From an uncultured Pelagibacteraceae bacterium (GTDB taxonomy: Bacteria > Pseudomonadota > Alphaproteobacteria > Pelagibacterales > Pelagibacteraceae), in the NCBI GenBank assembly GCA_902588925.1, contig CACIRB010000002.1, positions 19,211 to 83,210 of the forward strand: 64,000 bases of DNA, given 5' to 3'. Numbering within the stretch: the first letter of the stretch is position 1; each line of letters opens with the position of its first letter. A program made the translations under genes and the position numbers. A model generated the notes under the pieces. That model had not been told where the DNA came from and made no database searches. It saw only the letters and a program-made list of their open reading frames with translations. Below are positions 63,875 through 64,000 of this stretch, piece by piece.

Positions 63875-64000
63875 ATGATTAAACAAGCAATTATTCCTCT
63901 AGCAGGTCAAGGAACTAGGCTTTTGCCTTTAACAAGTGTTTTTGCAAAAGAACTTCTTCCAATAAATGGAAAGCCTGGAATTGAATATATTTTAGATGAG
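63875..64000 (+). CDS. galU: UTP--glucose-1-phosphate uridylyltransferase, N-terminal fragment (truncated by window end)
   Basis: [42 protein letters not shown]. Confidence 0.93.
   Translation, partial: MIKQAIIPLAGQGTRLLPLTSVFAKELLPINGKPGIEYILDE

Noticed and set aside
1-64000. CRISPR arrays, rRNA genes, transposases, toxin-antitoxin or restriction systems
   Set aside because: No regular spaced repeats, rRNA motifs or protein motifs for these were seen in the sequence or ORF list.

Overview
The window looks like a contiguous piece of a streamlined, very AT-rich SAR11-type (Candidatus Pelagibacter-like) alphaproteobacterial chromosome. This rests on gene content, synteny and base composition; no search was run. 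Left part (1-19.9 kb): housekeeping genes, including the glmS 3' end, a class II DAHP synthase, nadE, cysS, cimA, a stand-alone DUF1989 protein, a SpoU methyltransferase, rpsD, a minus-strand sfsA-map-purBCSQL-bolA-grx cluster, a glucosyl-3-phosphoglycerate synthase/phosphatase pair, tRNA-Leu and nadK. Middle (19.9-30.5 kb): a surface-polysaccharide island. Its left half (19,926-24,773) is bracketed by an intact tRNA-Thr(TGT) and a ~51-bp duplicate of that tRNA's 3' half, the footprint expected of site-specific integration, but no integrase is visible inside. It carries a surface-carbohydrate protein, a NodU/CmcH-type carbamoyltransferase with an extra C-terminal region, and a SAM methyltransferase. 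The right half carries fcl, gmd, a STELLO-like glycosyltransferase, a GT2 and a multi-TM glycosyltransferase. Right part (30.5-64 kb): rlmB, then a ~30-kb plus-strand block tRNA-Tyr/tRNA-Gly/tuf/tRNA-Trp/secE/nusG/rplKAJL/rpoBC/rpsLG/fusA/S10-spc-alpha operons with no rpmD in the spc position, then an RluA-family gene, lipB, mgtE, panC and a partial galU. The best candidate for something new is the integrase-less tRNA-Thr-bracketed carbamoylation/methylation cassette.
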